From: Bowmanella denitrificans
Lineage (GTDB): Bacteria > Pseudomonadota > Gammaproteobacteria > Enterobacterales > Alteromonadaceae
NCBI RefSeq assembly: GCF_039522935.1
Contig: NZ_BAAAEI010000012.1
Location: 211,569 to 275,568, forward strand
DNA length: 64,000 nucleotides
Reading direction: 5' to 3'
Shown: in pieces, positions 45,432-54,529 of the stretch
How positions within the stretch are numbered: the stretch's first letter is position 1
Layout of the letters: each line of letters opens with the position of its first letter
Position numbers and translations under genes: made by a program
The notes under the pieces: model-generated
The model's database searches: none
Told to the model about the DNA's origin: nothing
Seen by the model: the letters and a program-made list of their open reading frames with translations, nothing else

Positions 45432-45513
45432 CTTTAATTATCTTTAAAATACAAATAGTTAACTAATTTTCAGAATAGCTAACTCAATTAACTATGTTCG
45501 TATTCAAGCAGGC

Positions 45514-45531
45514 TTGTTCGAAAACGAACAA
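45514..45531. promoter_or_regulatory. Inverted repeat TTGTTCG-AAAA-CGAACAA, candidate enhancer site
   Basis: Perfect 7-bp arms with a 4-base spacer, 83 bases upstream of the sigma-54-type site. This is the usual distance for an NtrC-family upstream activating site. A related half-site TGTTCG occurs at 45495-45500. Confidence 0.6.
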
Positions 45532-45639
45532 TGTACTTATGCAGTGAATTTGAAGGGTAGCGTCGATCTCTGTGTAATGAACACATGGCTTGCTAGGTAA
45601 AATTCGGCTCTGACTAGCGCCGATGAATACTTCCTGCAA

Positions 45640-45670
45640 ACAGAAAACCCGCCGGGAGGCGGGTTTCTAA
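45640..45670. terminator. Terminator after atpC
   Basis: AAACCCGCC-GGGA-GGCGGGTTT is a perfect 9-bp stem. On the reverse strand it is followed by TTCTG after TTTT, which ends the ATP synthase operon 22 bases after the atpC stop. Confidence 0.88.
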
Positions 45671-45691
45671 TATAAATTTCCAGACGGAAAC

Positions 45692-46108
45692 TTATTTACG
45701 CATGTTCTTAATCAGGCGCAGCTGGGCAATGGCTTCTGCCAGCTCTGCCGCCGCTTCAGCGTAGTTAAGATCATTGCTTGCATTGGCGATATGCTCTTCA
45801 GCACGACGCTTGGCATCCAGTGCGGCCTGTTCATCCAGGTCCGCAGCACGAACGGCCACGTCAGCCAGCACAGTGACGTTACCAGGCTGAACTTCTAATA
45901 CGCCACCGGCGATGTAGATCAGCTCTTCGTGACCATGCTGTTTAACCAGTCGCACCATACCAGGCTTAAGGGTAGTCAGTAGCGGAGCGTGACCAGGGTA
46001 AATACCCAGTTCACCTTCGCTGCCGGTCACCTGAATGGTTTCTACGCGACCAGAGAAGATCTTGTCTTCAGCGCTCACCACTTCGAGATGTACAGTCATA
46101 GCAGCCAT
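45692..46108 (-). CDS. atpC: ATP synthase epsilon subunit
   Basis: Epsilon subunit of the F1 sector, 138 residues: N-terminal beta-sandwich with G-x-L-G-I-Y-P-G-H-A-P-L-L-T near 32-45 and a C-terminal helical hairpin that regulates rotation. AAGGAGGT lies four to five bases before the ATG at 46108; an ATG three codons later is the alternative. It is the last gene of the operon. Confidence 0.97.
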   Translation of the reverse strand: MAAMTVHLEVVSAEDKIFSGRVETIQVTGSEGELGIYPGHAPLLTTLKPGMVRLVKQHGHEELIYIAGGVLEVQPGNVTVLADVAVRAADLDEQAALDAKRRAEEHIANASNDLNYAEAAAELAEAIAQLRLIKNMRK

Positions 46109-46161
46109 TTCACCTCCTTACGGTTAACTAATGCACCGCCGGCTGGGCCAGCGGTACCCCC

Positions 46162-47547
46162 TTACATGCCCTTGGCTTTCTCGATGGCTTCCTCGATGGA
46201 ACCCACCATATAGAAGGCCTGCTCCGGCAGGTGATCGTATTCACCGTCCAGGATGCCTTTGAAGCCGCTGATGGTGTCTTTCAGAGCCACGTACTTACCA
46301 GGAGAACCGGTAAATACTTCCGCTACGAAGAACGGCTGGGACAGGAAGCGCTGAATCTTACGAGCGCGGCTGACCACTTGCTTATCTTCTTCAGACAATT
46401 CATCCATACCCAGGATGGCGATGATGTCTTTCAGCTCTTTATAACGCTGCAGAACGGACTGTACGCCACGGGCAGTATCATAGTGCTCCTGACCGATAAC
46501 CAGTGGATCCAACTGACGAGAGGTGGAGTCCAGTGGGTCAACCGCAGGGTAAATACCCAGCGCAGCGATATCACGGCTCAGTACAACAGTCGCATCCAAG
46601 TGAGCGAAGGTAGTAGCTGGAGACGGGTCAGTCAGGTCATCCGCAGGTACGTATACGGCCTGGATAGACGTGATAGAGCCAGTTTTGGTAGAGGTGATAC
46701 GCTCCTGCAGAACACCCATCTCTTCTGCCAGAGTAGGCTGATAACCTACTGCAGAAGGCATACGACCCAATAGTGCAGATACTTCGGTACCGGCCAGGGT
46801 GTAACGGTAGATGTTATCTACGAAGAACAGTACGTCACGACCTTCGTCACGGAATTTTTCCGCCATGGTCAAGCCAGTAAGCGCTACGCGCAAACGGTTG
46901 CCCGGTGGCTCGTTCATCTGACCATATACCAGAGATACTTTATCCAATACGTTGGAGTCATTCATCTCGTGGTAGAAGTCGTTACCTTCACGGGTACGCT
47001 CACCCACACCGGCGAATACAGAATAGCCGCTGTGTTCGATAGCGATGTTACGGATCAGTTCCATCATGTTTACGGTTTTACCAACACCGGCACCACCGAA
47101 CAGACCTACTTTACCACCCTTGGCGAACGGGCATACCAGGTCAATTACCTTGATACCGGTTTCCAGAAGCTCAACCGCGCTGGATTGATCTTCATAGCTT
47201 GGTGCTTCACGGTGGATAGACCATTTCTCTTCCTCACCGATAGGACCTGCCTCATCGATAGGATTACCCAGTACATCCATAATCCGGCCCAGGGTAGCTT
47301 TACCCACAGGAACAGAAATAGGCGCACCAGTGTTTTCAACTTGCAGGCCACGACGCAAACCGTCAGTGGTACCCAAAGCGATAGTACGAACTACGCCGCC
47401 ACCAAGCTGCTGCTGAACTTCCAGCGTCAACCCGTTCAAGTCACCAGAGGTAACTTTCAGTGCGTCGTAAACCTTTGGAACCGCGGACTGTGGAAATTCA
47501 ATATCCACAACGGCACCGATTATCTGGACGACCTTACCTTGACTCAT
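46162..47547 (-). CDS. atpD: ATP synthase beta subunit
   Basis: Catalytic beta subunit of F1, 461 residues. Walker A G-G-A-G-V-G-K-T near 148-155 and the conserved G-E-R-T-R-E-G-N-D segment near 180-188 are present. AGAGGA precedes the ATG. Codon use is strongly biased, as expected for high expression. Confidence 0.99.
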   Translation of the reverse strand: MSQGKVVQIIGAVVDIEFPQSAVPKVYDALKVTSGDLNGLTLEVQQQLGGGVVRTIALGTTDGLRRGLQVENTGAPISVPVGKATLGRIMDVLGNPIDEAGPIGEEEKWSIHREAPSYEDQSSAVELLETGIKVIDLVCPFAKGGKVGLFGGAGVGKTVNMMELIRNIAIEHSGYSVFAGVGERTREGNDFYHEMNDSNVLDKVSLVYGQMNEPPGNRLRVALTGLTMAEKFRDEGRDVLFFVDNIYRYTLAGTEVSALLGRMPSAVGYQPTLAEEMGVLQERITSTKTGSITSIQAVYVPADDLTDPSPATTFAHLDATVVLSRDIAALGIYPAVDPLDSTSRQLDPLVIGQEHYDTARGVQSVLQRYKELKDIIAILGMDELSEEDKQVVSRARKIQRFLSQPFFVAEVFTGSPGKYVALKDTISGFKGILDGEYDHLPEQAFYMVGSIEEAIEKAKGM

Positions 47548-47577
47548 AATTTGTCCTCTTGATTTTTAAACCTTTGC

Positions 47578-48438
47578 CTACACAGCTGCGGCGCCGCCGA
47601 CGATTTCGCTGATTTCCTGCGTAATCGCCGCCTGACGGGCCTTGTTGTAGATCAGTTGCAGTTCGTCAATCAGGTTGCCCGCGTTATCTGTCGCGGCTTT
47701 CATGGCAACCATTCGCGCAGCCTGCTCAGAGGCGGCGTTTTCAACTACACCCTGATATACCTGGGATTCCACATAACGAACCAGCAACATATCCAAAATA
47801 GGTTTTGGATCCGGTTCGTACAGGTAGTCCCAACGGTGCTTGTATGCTTTGTCGTCAGACTTGGGCAAAGGTAGCAATTGACTGATCTTGGGGGCCTGAG
47901 TCATGGTATTCACAAAATTGTTGTATACCAGATACAGACGATCGATCTCGCCATTGTCAAAGGCGCTGAGCATGACCCTAACCAGGCCAATCACGTCTTT
48001 AACGCTGGGCGCATCACCGATTCCCGATTCCGCTGCCAATACCTTACCGCCGAAACGGTTGAAAAAGCTGCAGGCTTTCGAACCTAAAGCAGCAAATTGC
48101 ACTTGCGCGCCTTTTTGCTGCCAGGCTTTGGCATCTTTTACTACCGCCTTGAATTCGTTGGTGTTTAAGCCACCACATAATCCACGATCAGTAGAAATAA
48201 CGATGTAACCTACGGCCTTGACATCGCGCTCTTCCAAATATGGATGACGGTATTCAAGGTTGGCGTTGGCAAGGTGACCAATCACGCTTCGCATGCTGTC
48301 AGCGTATGGACGGCTGGAAGCCATACGGTCTTGCGCCTTCTTCATTTTGGAGGCGGCAACCATTTCCATAGCGCTGGTGATCTTCTGAGTATTTTTGATA
48401 CTCCCGATCTTACCTTTTATCTCTTTACCACCGGCCAT
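47578..48438 (-). CDS. atpG: ATP synthase gamma subunit
   Basis: Central rotor shaft of F1, 286 residues. The N-terminus M-A-G-G-K-E-I-K-x-K-I-x-S-I-K-N-T-Q-K-I-T is typical. The ATG at 48438 has GGGAG seven bases upstream and matches the family start; a start at 48459 would add seven residues. The C-terminal coiled-coil end (Q-A-A-I-T-Q-E-I-S-E-I-V-G-G-A) is intact. Confidence 0.98.
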   Translation of the reverse strand: MAGGKEIKGKIGSIKNTQKITSAMEMVAASKMKKAQDRMASSRPYADSMRSVIGHLANANLEYRHPYLEERDVKAVGYIVISTDRGLCGGLNTNEFKAVVKDAKAWQQKGAQVQFAALGSKACSFFNRFGGKVLAAESGIGDAPSVKDVIGLVRVMLSAFDNGEIDRLYLVYNNFVNTMTQAPKISQLLPLPKSDDKAYKHRWDYLYEPDPKPILDMLLVRYVESQVYQGVVENAASEQAARMVAMKAATDNAGNLIDELQLIYNKARQAAITQEISEIVGGAAAV

Positions 48439-48489
48439 GACACTCTCCCGATTACTCAACGATGGATGCGCCTAAGCGCATCCAGTTAT

Positions 48490-50031
48490 TTACCAAGTCT
48501 GCGTATCCTTGAATTTGCCCAGGGCTTCTTTCAAGGTTGCTTCGATCTCGTCGTTGTAGTTACCCGTGCTATTGATAGTGTTCATGAGCTCGGCGTATTC
48601 GGCATCCATAAAGGCATGCAGAGCAGATTCAAAGTCCAGGACTTTCTTCAGCTCAACATCTTTCAGGAAACCTTTTTCAACGGCAAACAGAGACACAGCC
48701 ATTTTCGCTACATTCAGCGGGCTGTACTGTTTCTGTTTCATCAGTTCAGTTACACGCTCACCATGCTCCAACTGGGCACGCGTAGCGTCGTCCAGGTCAG
48801 AAGCAAACTGTGAGAAGGCCGCCAGTTCGCGATACTGAGCCAGGGCCAGACGAATACCGCCACCCAGCTTCTTGATGATCTTGGTCTGTGCTGCACCACC
48901 TACACGAGAAACCGAGATACCGGCGTTAACAGCAGGACGAATACCAGCGTTAAACAGGTTGGTTTCCAGGAAGATCTGACCATCGGTAATAGAGATTACG
49001 TTGGTCGGTACGAAGGCAGAAACGTCACCAGCCTGAGTTTCGATGATAGGCAGCGCGGTCAATGAACCTGTCTTACCTTTCACTTCGCCCTTGGTGTAGT
49101 TTTCTACGTATACGGCGTTAACACGCGCAGCACGCTCCAGCAAACGGGAGTGCAGATAGAAAACGTCACCTGGATAGGCTTCACGGCCTGGCGGACGACG
49201 CAGCAGCAAAGAAATCTGACGATAGGCAACGGCCTGCTTAGACAGGTCATCGTAAATGATCAGAGCGTCTTCACCACGGTCACGGAAGTATTCACCCATA
49301 GTACAGCCAGCAAAGGGAGCCAGGTACTGCAGGGCTGCAGATTCAGATGCAGAGGCAGCCACCACAACAGTGTGAGCCATGGCACCATGCTCTTCCAGCT
49401 TACGTACTACGTTGGCAATAGTAGAAGCCTTCTGGCCTACCGCTACATAGATACACTTAATGCCAGTACCTTTCTGGTTGATGATGGCATCAACGGCCAG
49501 CGCAGTCTTACCAGTCTGACGGTCACCGATAATCAACTCACGCTGACCACGACCAACAGGGATCATGGCATCGATTGACTTGTAACCAATCTGAACAGGT
49601 TGATCAACCGACTGACGCTCGATTACGCCAGGTGCGATTTTTTCAACCGGCTCAAAACCGTCAGCGTCGATAGCACCTTTACCGTCGATAGGCGCGCCCA
49701 GGGTGTTAACCACGCGACCCAGCAGGTTGCGGCCAACAGGCACTTCCAAAATACGACCGGTGGATTTAACCTTTACGCCTTCTTGCAGGTCAGCATAAGG
49801 GCCCATCACTACCGCACCTACGGAGTCACGCTCCAGGTTCAATGCGATGGCATAGCGACCGCCAGGAAGCTCGATCATTTCACCTTGCATTACATCAGCA
49901 AGGCCATGGATACGGATAATACCGTCGGTTACACCAACGATAGTTCCTTCATTACGTGCTTCACTTACTACTTCGAACTGCTCAATTCGCTTTTTAATCA
50001 GTTCTGCAATTTCAGTGGAATTCAGTTGCAT
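48490..50031 (-). CDS. atpA: ATP synthase alpha subunit
   Basis: Non-catalytic nucleotide-binding subunit of F1, 513 residues. Walker A G-D-R-Q-T-G-K-T near 169-176 and the S-V-S-R-V-G-G-A-A-Q signature near 370 are present. It follows atpH after 12 bases. Full length and unremarkable. Confidence 0.99.
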   Translation of the reverse strand: MQLNSTEIAELIKKRIEQFEVVSEARNEGTIVGVTDGIIRIHGLADVMQGEMIELPGGRYAIALNLERDSVGAVVMGPYADLQEGVKVKSTGRILEVPVGRNLLGRVVNTLGAPIDGKGAIDADGFEPVEKIAPGVIERQSVDQPVQIGYKSIDAMIPVGRGQRELIIGDRQTGKTALAVDAIINQKGTGIKCIYVAVGQKASTIANVVRKLEEHGAMAHTVVVAASASESAALQYLAPFAGCTMGEYFRDRGEDALIIYDDLSKQAVAYRQISLLLRRPPGREAYPGDVFYLHSRLLERAARVNAVYVENYTKGEVKGKTGSLTALPIIETQAGDVSAFVPTNVISITDGQIFLETNLFNAGIRPAVNAGISVSRVGGAAQTKIIKKLGGGIRLALAQYRELAAFSQFASDLDDATRAQLEHGERVTELMKQKQYSPLNVAKMAVSLFAVEKGFLKDVELKKVLDFESALHAFMDAEYAELMNTINSTGNYNDEIEATLKEALGKFKDTQTW

Positions 50032-50043
50032 ACTCTTTCCCCG

Positions 50044-50577
50044 TTATGCTTGCAACGCGTCTGCGAGACGGTTCAATTTGCTTCGGATGGAACCATCAAT
50101 AACAGTGTCACCGGCTTTAATTACAGCGCCGGCAACCAATGCAGGGTCCACGTTACAATTCAGCTTAACTTTTCGTGCGAGACGTTTTTCAAGAGACGCG
50201 CTGAGATCGGCCTGTTGCTTAGCACTGAGCTCGACAGCGGAAGTGACATCAACGTCAACTTCTTTGTCGTAGTCAGCCTTGAGCTGGTTAAACAAACCCA
50301 ATACATCAGGAAGCGTGTTCAAGCGTCTGTTTTCAGCCATTACCTTGATCAGGTTCTGGCCGTGCAGATCGAGTTCGTCACCACAAACCTTAATAAACAC
50401 CTCAGACAGACGGTCTGCCGCGGCAGCACTGCTGAGTAAGTTTTGCATGGCCTCGTTGTCTGCCACAGCAGCGGCAAAGGTCAGCATGTGCTGCCATTTG
50501 TCCACTGCCTGGCTCTCGACTGCATAATCGAAAGCAGCTTTGGCATAAGGGCGAGCGATGGTTGTCAATTCAGACAT
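50044..50577 (-). CDS. atpH: ATP synthase delta subunit
   Basis: Peripheral-stalk protein linking F1 to subunit b, 177 residues. The N-terminal A-R-P-Y-A-K-A-A-F-D-Y-A motif and the C-terminal V-D-x-x-x-V-A-G-A-V-I-x-x-G-D-x-V-I-D-G-S signature are intact. Confidence 0.98.
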   Translation of the reverse strand: MSELTTIARPYAKAAFDYAVESQAVDKWQHMLTFAAAVADNEAMQNLLSSAAAADRLSEVFIKVCGDELDLHGQNLIKVMAENRRLNTLPDVLGLFNQLKADYDKEVDVDVTSAVELSAKQQADLSASLEKRLARKVKLNCNVDPALVAGAVIKAGDTVIDGSIRSKLNRLADALQA

Positions 50578-50591
50578 AAGCTCATAACCCC

Positions 50592-51062
50592 TTATAGCTC
50601 AGCGACCAGTTTTTCAACTATGTCACTTTGTGCCGCTGCATCGATTTGACGCGCTAAAATTTTCTCTGCACCAGCAACGGCCAGAATAGCAACCTGCTTG
50701 CGCAGTTCCTCTTTGGCACGGTTACGTTCGGCTTCAATTTCGGTCTGGCCGGAAGCGATGATCTTGTCACGCTCCTGGTGTGCACGCTCTGTCTCTTGAT
50801 CAACAATCTGCGTAGCACGCTTTTTGGCCTGCTCGATAATTTCAGCCGCTTGTTGCTTGGCTTCTTTCAATTGCTCTTTGGCTTTTTCCTGAGCAATCTG
50901 CAAGTCTTTTTCGGCCCGATCAGAAGCAGCCAGCCCATCGGCTATCTTCTTCTGACGCTCCTCAATCGCAGCCATAATAGGTGGCCACACGTATTTCATA
51001 CAGAACAGTACGAAAACGGTGAAAGCGATAAGTTGGCCAATTAGAGTGGCGTTAATATTCAC
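50592..51062 (-). CDS. atpF: ATP synthase subunit b
   Basis: Peripheral-stalk b subunit of Fo, 156 residues: one N-terminal membrane helix (about 5-25) and a long charged helix that dimerises. The start is GTG after GAGGAG. N-terminal M-N-I-N-A-T-L-I-G-Q is family-typical. Confidence 0.98.
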   Translation of the reverse strand: MNINATLIGQLIAFTVFVLFCMKYVWPPIMAAIEERQKKIADGLAASDRAEKDLQIAQEKAKEQLKEAKQQAAEIIEQAKKRATQIVDQETERAHQERDKIIASGQTEIEAERNRAKEELRKQVAILAVAGAEKILARQIDAAAQSDIVEKLVAEL

Positions 51063-51107
51063 GACCGCTCCTCCTCGTTAGTTGTTCGCGTTGAAAGTGG
51101 ATAAAAC

Positions 51108-51329
51108 TTAGGCACCAACAGCGAACAACAGGTACAACGCGATACCAACACCGATCATGGCGATAGCATCGATCAGACCTGCTACGATAAACATTTTTAC
51201 TTGCAGTTGAGGAGCCAGTTCAGGTTGGCGAGCTGCAGACTCCAGGAATTTACCACCCAGCAGACCGAAGCCGATAGCAGTACCCAGAGCACCCATACCG
51301 ATAAGTAGAGCAACAGCGATGTATAACAT
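51108..51329 (-). CDS. atpE: ATP synthase subunit c
   Basis: Proteolipid of the c-ring, 73 residues forming two membrane helices. The loop A-R-Q-P-E (33-37) and the proton-carrying Asp54 in G-L-I-D-A are present. It is slightly shorter at the N-terminus than the E. coli protein, which has a few extra leading residues. GGAG lies before the ATG. Confidence 0.98.
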   Translation of the reverse strand: MLYIAVALLIGMGALGTAIGFGLLGGKFLESAARQPELAPQLQVKMFIVAGLIDAIAMIGVGIALYLLFAVGA

Positions 51330-51403
51330 GTATATCTCCGATTTTTAGTTAAGTTAAAAGTTAAAGGTTTAAGGTTAAATTAGAAAAAAATCTCTAATAC
51401 GTT

Positions 51404-52237
51404 TTAGTGGTCTTCACAGGCCAGGCTCAGGTACACGATGGTCAACATCATGAAAATAAAGGCCTGCAGTGGAAGCACCAGAATATGGAATACCGCCCAG
51501 ACGAAATGCAGAGGCAACTGGAAGAAGCCAATAGTAGCGATCAGGATAAAGATCAGCTCACTGGCATACAGGTTGCCGAACAAACGCAGCGCCAATGACA
51601 ACGGACGCGCCAACAGGGTAACCACTTCAAGAATCAGGTTTACAGGAATAAATACCGGATGACCAAAGGGCTGCATACTCAGCTCTTTAGCAAAACCACC
51701 AAGGCCTTTTACCTTAATTGAATAAAACAGGATCAGGGCAAATACACCTAAGGCCAGGGCAAAGGTCATATTCAGATCCGTGGTGGGTACGGCTTTCATA
51801 TAGACATCATGCGGGTCCATGCCAAAGCCATACTGGCCAATCAATCCGGCAATGGAGGGCAATACATCAACCGGCATTAAATCCAGTAGGTTCATTAACA
51901 GAACCCAGACGAAAATGGTCAGAGCCAGAGGTGCTATCAAGACACTCTTGCCATGAAAAGTGCTTTTCACGTTGTCATCAACAAAATCCACCACCAACTC
52001 AACAAATGCCTGCATTTTGCTCGGCACGCCGGAAGTGGCCTTTTTGGCGACACTACGGAAGATAAACAGGAACAGCAAGCCCATCGCGATGGACCAGCCC
52101 AGGGTATCCACGTTCCACTGCCAAAAGCCGGCGTCAGCACAAGCTTTGTTAAAGGCAACACCCGTTTCGGTGTTACACATAGTGGCATTGGTTAAATGGT
52201 GTGTGATGTACTCTTTGGTAGAGATTTCTGATGCCAT
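51404..52237 (-). CDS. atpB: ATP synthase subunit a
   Basis: Membrane subunit of Fo providing the proton half-channels, 277 residues with about six membrane segments. The essential arginine lies in S-L-A-L-R-L-F-G-N near 215, and the motif N-L-L-D-L-M-P near 115-121 is present. Confidence 0.98.
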   Translation of the reverse strand: MASEISTKEYITHHLTNATMCNTETGVAFNKACADAGFWQWNVDTLGWSIAMGLLFLFIFRSVAKKATSGVPSKMQAFVELVVDFVDDNVKSTFHGKSVLIAPLALTIFVWVLLMNLLDLMPVDVLPSIAGLIGQYGFGMDPHDVYMKAVPTTDLNMTFALALGVFALILFYSIKVKGLGGFAKELSMQPFGHPVFIPVNLILEVVTLLARPLSLALRLFGNLYASELIFILIATIGFFQLPLHFVWAVFHILVLPLQAFIFMMLTIVYLSLACEDH

Positions 52238-52274
52238 TAGTTATCCCAACAAGTTTTTTAAAAAATCTTTCATC

Positions 52275-52652
52275 TCAATGTTTTATTCTTATCAAAAGGA
52301 CCCATTGAGTCATCATTGTGGCAGCGAAGCTAGCAAACAGTACGCTGACCTTCATATCAGGCCACTGGAACACTGCCACAAAGAAAAAAATCGTTAATAT
52401 CAGTTTGAATTTAGCGCCCTGACTAAAGCTGCGCACAACCAGTTGATTCTTACTGGCGCCAGCATGTCTGAAAGCAAGGTGGGCAAATACGGCATTGGGG
52501 ATAACGCAGGCACAAACACCTGCTAAAGCGGACAACCCACTGTCAGTCCCCCACAACCACCATGTAGCGAGGGACAGGAGCAAACCTGTCAGGCTCTGGG
52601 CGATTAATACTCTTCTGGCCAGCAACTTGCCGGTCCTGGCCAAATCCGCCAC
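52275..52652 (-). CDS. atpI: ATP synthase assembly protein AtpI
   Basis: Small membrane protein (125 residues, four membrane segments) that helps c-ring assembly or ion supply; not part of the final enzyme. The GTG at 52652 is preferred because GGGG lies six to seven bases upstream; a TTG at 52673 would add seven residues but has no ribosome site. It is the first gene of the atp operon. Confidence 0.9.
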   Translation of the reverse strand: MADLARTGKLLARRVLIAQSLTGLLLSLATWWLWGTDSGLSALAGVCACVIPNAVFAHLAFRHAGASKNQLVVRSFSQGAKFKLILTIFFFVAVFQWPDMKVSVLFASFAATMMTQWVLLIRIKH

Positions 52653-52694
52653 TGCGTTCCCCGCTCGATTCAAACTCTATTCAAAAGCGCCAAA

Positions 52695-52722
52695 ATTATA
52701 CTGTTTCGCCGCAAATATTCAA
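52695..52722 (-). promoter_or_regulatory. Sigma-70 promoter of the atp operon
   Basis: On the reverse strand TTGAAT (52717-52722), a 16-base spacer and a perfect TATAAT (52695-52700). It lies 43 bases before the atpI start and directs transcription of the whole atp operon separately from parAB. Confidence 0.8.
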
Positions 52723-52790
52723 CAATTACCGGATTATGCCCTGGTCTTATAAGTTGGAAGAATAAAGCGCCATCAGCAGGGGTAACTGAA

Positions 52791-53666
52791 TCAGTGAATT
52801 TTAGCCAGAATACCGTCCAGTTCCTCAAGGCTGGTGTAGTTGATGACCAACTTACCTTTACCTTTGCTGTTGTGGCTAATAGACACTGATGCGCCTAAAT
52901 TTTCGGAAAGCTGGGTTTCCAGCCGCTTAACATCCGGGTCGGCCTTCTTCTGTGGTTTTTCAGGTGCAGGTTCCAAAATCTTACGGACCAATTTTTCCGC
53001 ATCCCTGACCGTCATACCTTTGGCGACAACAGTACGCGCTGCGTCAATTTGCTGTTCACCTTGCAAAGACAGCAGGGCACGTGCATGGCCCATTTCAATG
53101 TCTCCGTACTCCAGTAACAGTTTGACATCATCGCTGAGGTTATTAAGACGTAACAGGTTAGTGACACTGGCTCGTGATTTGCCCACTGCATCAGCAACTT
53201 CCTGATGCGTTAACTCAAATTCATTGAGTAATCTTTGCAGAGCCTGGGCTTCTTCCATGGCATTGAGATCTTCTCGCTGAATATTCTCAATCAGGGCAAT
53301 GGCCACCGCCGCTTCGTCTGGTACATCTTTGACCAAACAGGGGATTTCCGCCAGTTGCGCCATTTGGGACGCACGCCAGCGTCGTTCACCAGCAATAATC
53401 TCGTACTTCTGCTCATCCAGTTTGCGCACTACGATGGGCTGTATAATCCCCTGTGAGCGGATAGATGCTGCCAGATCTTCGAGGGCCTCAGGGGACATAT
53501 CTTTACGAGGCTGATATTTACCGGGTTGTAGGAACTCAACGGGCAATTTTTGCAGTTCACCACTTTTTTCGAGCTGTTCCAGGTCACTTTCCTGTTTGGC
53601 GTGCTGATTACTGGTGGCCAGTAACGCATCCAGGCCTCGGCCTAGTCCTCGTTTCTTGCTCGACAT
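52791..53666 (-). CDS. parB: Chromosome partitioning protein ParB
   Basis: DNA-binding CTPase of the chromosome ParABS system, 291 residues. It has the GRGLDALL start, the nuclease-like N-domain motif G-E-R-R-W-R-A near 96-102, an HTH around 150-175 (V-G-K-S-R-A-S-V-T-N-L-L-R-L) and a C-terminal dimer domain. It follows parA after 50 bases. No parS (TGTTTCACGTGAAACA-like) site was noticed in the window. Confidence 0.97.
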   Translation of the reverse strand: MSSKKRGLGRGLDALLATSNQHAKQESDLEQLEKSGELQKLPVEFLQPGKYQPRKDMSPEALEDLAASIRSQGIIQPIVVRKLDEQKYEIIAGERRWRASQMAQLAEIPCLVKDVPDEAAVAIALIENIQREDLNAMEEAQALQRLLNEFELTHQEVADAVGKSRASVTNLLRLNNLSDDVKLLLEYGDIEMGHARALLSLQGEQQIDAARTVVAKGMTVRDAEKLVRKILEPAPEKPQKKADPDVKRLETQLSENLGASVSISHNSKGKGKLVINYTSLEELDGILAKIH

Positions 53667-53716
53667 GGGGTCCTCAAAATTCTATTTGGTAAATTCAGTC
53701 GGCGAATTCTAACGGA

Positions 53717-54508
53717 TTAACCGGCTTTAGCTACAGTGCTTTCTCTGTCGCGTCTACGCAGGATTTCGCCAGCTAACGCCAGATAAGCCTTAGCCCCGGC
53801 CGACGACTTTTCATAGTACATAGCTGGCGCCCCAAAGCTTGGTGCTTCAGCCAGACGCACATTGCGGGGAATGACAGTACGATAAACCTGTTCGCCAAAA
53901 TGGCGCTTTAACTGCTCAGAAACGTCATTGGCCAGGCGATTGCGAGGATCGTACATGGTGCGCAATACCCCTTCGATTTTCAAATCCGGATTCACCACCG
54001 ACGCCAGCTTGCGAATAGTATCCATTAGGGCGGTTAATCCCTCCAGCGCATAATATTCACATTGCATCGGAACCAGCACCGAGTCCGCTGCAGCCATGGC
54101 GTTAACGGTCAGTTGGTTAAGAGAGGGAGGACAATCGATAAAGATATAATCATAGTAATCGCGCACCGGTTTCAAAGCGTTACGCAGCCTGACTTCCCGG
54201 GCAAACAATTCCATTAACTTGATTTCTGCCGCCGTCACATCACCATTGGCAGCAATAAGATGGTACTTCCCAGAAGTTTCCTTAACGATGACTTCGTCGA
54301 CAGGCTTTTCTTCGATCAGCAGCTCGTAACAGGTTGAGTCAACCTCAAATTTATCAACACCACTGCCCATGGTCGCATTACCCTGCGGATCCAAATCAAT
54401 CAGCAGAACCTTACGCCGGGTAGCCGCCATAGAAGCGGCAACGTTAACCGCCGTGGTCGTTTTTCCTACTCCACCTTTTTGATTTGCAATGGCAATGACC
54501 TTACCCAA
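53717..54508 (-). CDS. parA: Chromosome partitioning ATPase ParA
   Basis: Deviant-Walker ATPase (MinD/ParA family), 263 residues, that moves ParB-parS complexes. Motif K-G-G-V-G-K-T-T near 11-18. The TTG at 54508 is chosen because GGGGA lies eight bases upstream and the protein then begins M-G-K-V-I-A-I-A-N-Q-K, as in homologues; a GTG at 54523 would add five residues. It sits 21 bases after rsmG. Confidence 0.95.
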   Translation of the reverse strand: MGKVIAIANQKGGVGKTTTAVNVAASMAATRRKVLLIDLDPQGNATMGSGVDKFEVDSTCYELLIEEKPVDEVIVKETSGKYHLIAANGDVTAAEIKLMELFAREVRLRNALKPVRDYYDYIFIDCPPSLNQLTVNAMAAADSVLVPMQCEYYALEGLTALMDTIRKLASVVNPDLKIEGVLRTMYDPRNRLANDVSEQLKRHFGEQVYRTVIPRNVRLAEAPSFGAPAMYYEKSSAGAKAYLALAGEILRRRDRESTVAKAG

Positions 54509-54529
54509 GACAAGCTTCCCCACGTTCTG

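Noticed and set aside
45396..45691. Small gene between the exporter and atpC
   Set aside because: No open frame with a start and ribosome site; the region is explained by promoter, enhancer-like repeat and terminator.
46969..47562. Forward open frame of 197 codons
   Set aside because: Antisense shadow of atpD.
49600..50439. Long forward open frame of 279 codons
   Set aside because: It is antisense to atpA and atpH, which are certain, and shows no recognisable domain.
52791..54508. parS centromere sites within parAB
   Set aside because: No TGTTTCACGTGAAACA-like sequence was seen by eye; it may lie outside the window.
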